This document shows positions 15,564 to 16,840 of a DNA stretch of 16,840 nt, piece by piece. Under the pieces are notes generated by a model, which ran no database searches, was not told the origin of the DNA, and saw only the letters and a program-made list of their open reading frames with translations. The translations under genes and the position numbers were made by a program. This DNA comes from Sulfurimonas sp. GTDB lineage: Bacteria > Campylobacterota > Campylobacteria > Campylobacterales > Sulfurimonadaceae. The stretch covers positions 1 through 16,840 of the forward strand of contig JAGGWO010000108.1 in the NCBI GenBank assembly GCA_021157485.1, in the 5' to 3' direction. Each line of letters begins with the position of its first letter. The stretch's first letter is position 1.

Positions 15564-16685
15564 TTATACTCTTGTTTTAGCTATTTTTTTGATTTTATCT
15601 ATTACAGTTTTTACATCTTTATCATCCATAGCAGCATAGATTGGAAGAGATAAGATTTGCTGATAAGCACGAAGAGCAACTGGAAAATCATTTACGCGAA
15701 GAGAGTATTTCGCTTTATAGTACGTTAAAAGGTGAAGTGGAATATAGTGAAGTCCACTGCCAATACCCTCTTCTCTAAGTTCTACCGCAAATGAGTCACG
15801 GTTTTTATCTACTTTTATAACATACAAAGAGAAAGGATTCTCAGCATTATCCATACTTGGAAGTGTAATATGATTAACTCCTCCAAGTGCATCACTATAC
15901 ATTTTAGCAATCTCTTGTTGTCTAGCTATATTTTTATCTTGTTCTTTTACCTGAGCACGTATATATGCTGCGTTTAACTCACTCATAGAGTAATCATTTC
16001 CAATATCTACAACATCATAAATATATTCTAGTGCATCTTCATCACGCACTATTGCATGATTAGCCAGAAGTGCTGCTCTTTCCATAATCTCATCATCATT
16101 AGTTACAAGCATACCACCGTTACAGATATTTTTCTTTAGGTGTGAAGAGAAGTCAAAACAAGTGATATCAGCACCAGTTGAACCGATTTTTTCACCATTA
16201 TATGAAGCGCCAAGAGCATCGCTTGCATCTTCTACAATTTTTACATTATAAATACCTGCCATAGAGTAAACTCTACTCAAATCAACAGTAGCACCACCAA
16301 TGTGAGTTATGATAACTGCTTTTAGTTTTTTTGACTTGTTATCTTCAAGATAATTCTCTAACTTATCTAGGTTGATGTTGTAACTATCTGCATCAATATC
16401 AATAAAAACAGGCTCAGCATCAAAATGACGGACAACTTCAGGTACATTTGGATGAGCATTTACAGAGCACACAACTTTATCACCGCGTTTAAGATCAAGT
16501 GCTAACATCGCTAAATGAAGTGCTGATGTTCCATGTGATGTTGCTAGTGCAAAATTAGCTCCAATATAAGAAGCGAACTCGTCTTGTAGCTCTTGAACTT
16601 GGTTTATATCTTCAGCATCTAAAACATCACTCACATTTGAGTGTGCCTCACGTGAACTCTCATATTTACTAAATGGTATCTTCAT
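15564..16685 (-). CDS. DegT/DnrJ/EryC1-family (sugar nucleotide) aminotransferase
   Basis: This is a 373-residue PLP enzyme of the fold I DegT family, which usually transfers an amino group to a keto sugar nucleotide. Landmarks are SHGTSALHLAMLAL (50-63), IVEDASDALGASYNG (150-164, whose Asp153 should contact the PLP ring nitrogen), SSHLKKNICNGGML (180-193) with Lys185 in the position of the PLP lysine, NDYSMSELNAA (near 230-240), and GLHYIPLHLLTYYKAKYSL in the C-terminal third. The lysine loop departs from the usual FHPVKNITTGEGG form. The substrate is not known. Overall it resembles PseC-type aminotransferases, but the position directly before lpxK makes a lipid A sugar aminotransferase (GnnB-like) worth considering. 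The ATG has AAGGA nine bases upstream. Confidence 0.85.
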   Translation of the reverse strand: MKIPFSKYESSREAHSNVSDVLDAEDINQVQELQDEFASYIGANFALATSHGTSALHLAMLALDLKRGDKVVCSVNAHPNVPEVVRHFDAEPVFIDIDADSYNINLDKLENYLEDNKSKKLKAVIITHIGGATVDLSRVYSMAGIYNVKIVEDASDALGASYNGEKIGSTGADITCFDFSSHLKKNICNGGMLVTNDDEIMERAALLANHAIVRDEDALEYIYDVVDIGNDYSMSELNAAYIRAQVKEQDKNIARQQEIAKMYSDALGGVNHITLPSMDNAENPFSLYVIKVDKNRDSFAVELREEGIGSGLHYIPLHLLTYYKAKYSLRVNDFPVALRAYQQILSLPIYAAMDDKDVKTVIDKIKKIAKTRV

Positions 16686-16703
16686 AGGGTATTTTCCTTA
16701 TTT

Positions 16704-16840
16704 TTATAAAGTTATATCTCTTGGATAATTAAAATCATGGTTCAATGTTCTTGATGTAAGTTTAGCGATAACAGGCATTTTTCTTTTAAAATGGTTACGA
16801 AAAATTCTCTGTAAAATCATATCAAACATCTTTGCGTCTA
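16704..16840 (-). CDS. nadE: C-terminal end of a CDS, probably NAD+ synthase
   Basis: The last 44 codons of a leftward gene enter from the right edge and stop at 16704-16706, 18 bases before the aminotransferase. The visible protein contains ILQRIFRNHFKRKMP, then VIAKLTSRT and NHDFNYPRDITL. The arrangement of FKR-x-MP, AKL and a final D..YPRD resembles the C-terminus of NAD+ synthases (family endings such as YKR...KI...D.R.P), and I recall nadE lying next to lpxK in Campylobacter. Both points are suggestive rather than conclusive, because the catalytic P-loop part lies outside the window. It is the first visible gene of the long operon. Confidence 0.5.
   Translation of the reverse strand, partial: DAKMFDMILQRIFRNHFKRKMPVIAKLTSRTLNHDFNYPRDITL

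Overview
The window looks like a Campylobacterota chromosome, most likely a Sulfurimonas-type sulfur or hydrogen oxidiser. The evidence is the AT-rich sequence, the protein families, an extended -10 promoter without a clear -35, and two gene blocks I recall from Campylobacter and relatives: HIT/pheS-pheT-aroA, and small exported protein-ispB-hemA-proS-fxsA-hemC-ubiD. The genus is an inference; no rRNA is present. No tRNA, CRISPR array, insertion sequence, prophage or recognisable defence system is visible.

Left block (1-4230): pheS, pheT and the 5' part of aroA run leftward with ATGA start/stop overlaps from a promoter near 3795. A HIT-family gene diverges rightward from the same 114-bp gap with its own extended -10. 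Its stop codon overlaps the stop of the convergent OsmC-family gene.

Middle block (4227-6735): argH and an OsmC-family gene form a leftward pair. Upstream of argH is a 223-bp gap full of inverted repeats and noticeably richer in G+C than the spacers around it. Beyond it lies a small monoheme c-type cytochrome with an extremely lysine-rich body and its own promoter. A weak terminator separates it from the next block.

Right block (6733-16840): one long leftward run of 11 genes with gaps of 0-21 bp or overlaps. In transcription order these are a probable nadE 3' end, a DegT-family aminotransferase, lpxK, a small exported protein, a polyprenyl diphosphate synthase, hemA, proS, fxsA, a DsbC/DsbG-like protein, hemC and a UbiD-family decarboxylase. 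The run serves lipid A, isoprenoid quinone and heme synthesis. Heme supply (hemA, hemC), quinone supply (ispB, ubiD), periplasmic thiol chemistry and a cytochrome c side by side fit a respiratory lifestyle.

Most genes are housekeeping. The points deserving a second look are: a ProS that has lost the whole insertion (editing) domain; a PheT whose B3/B4 editing-site motifs are unrecognisable; the structured element upstream of argH; the polylysine cytochrome; and a DegT aminotransferase directly upstream of lpxK that may modify lipid A sugars. I do not see a clear multi-gene undescribed system.
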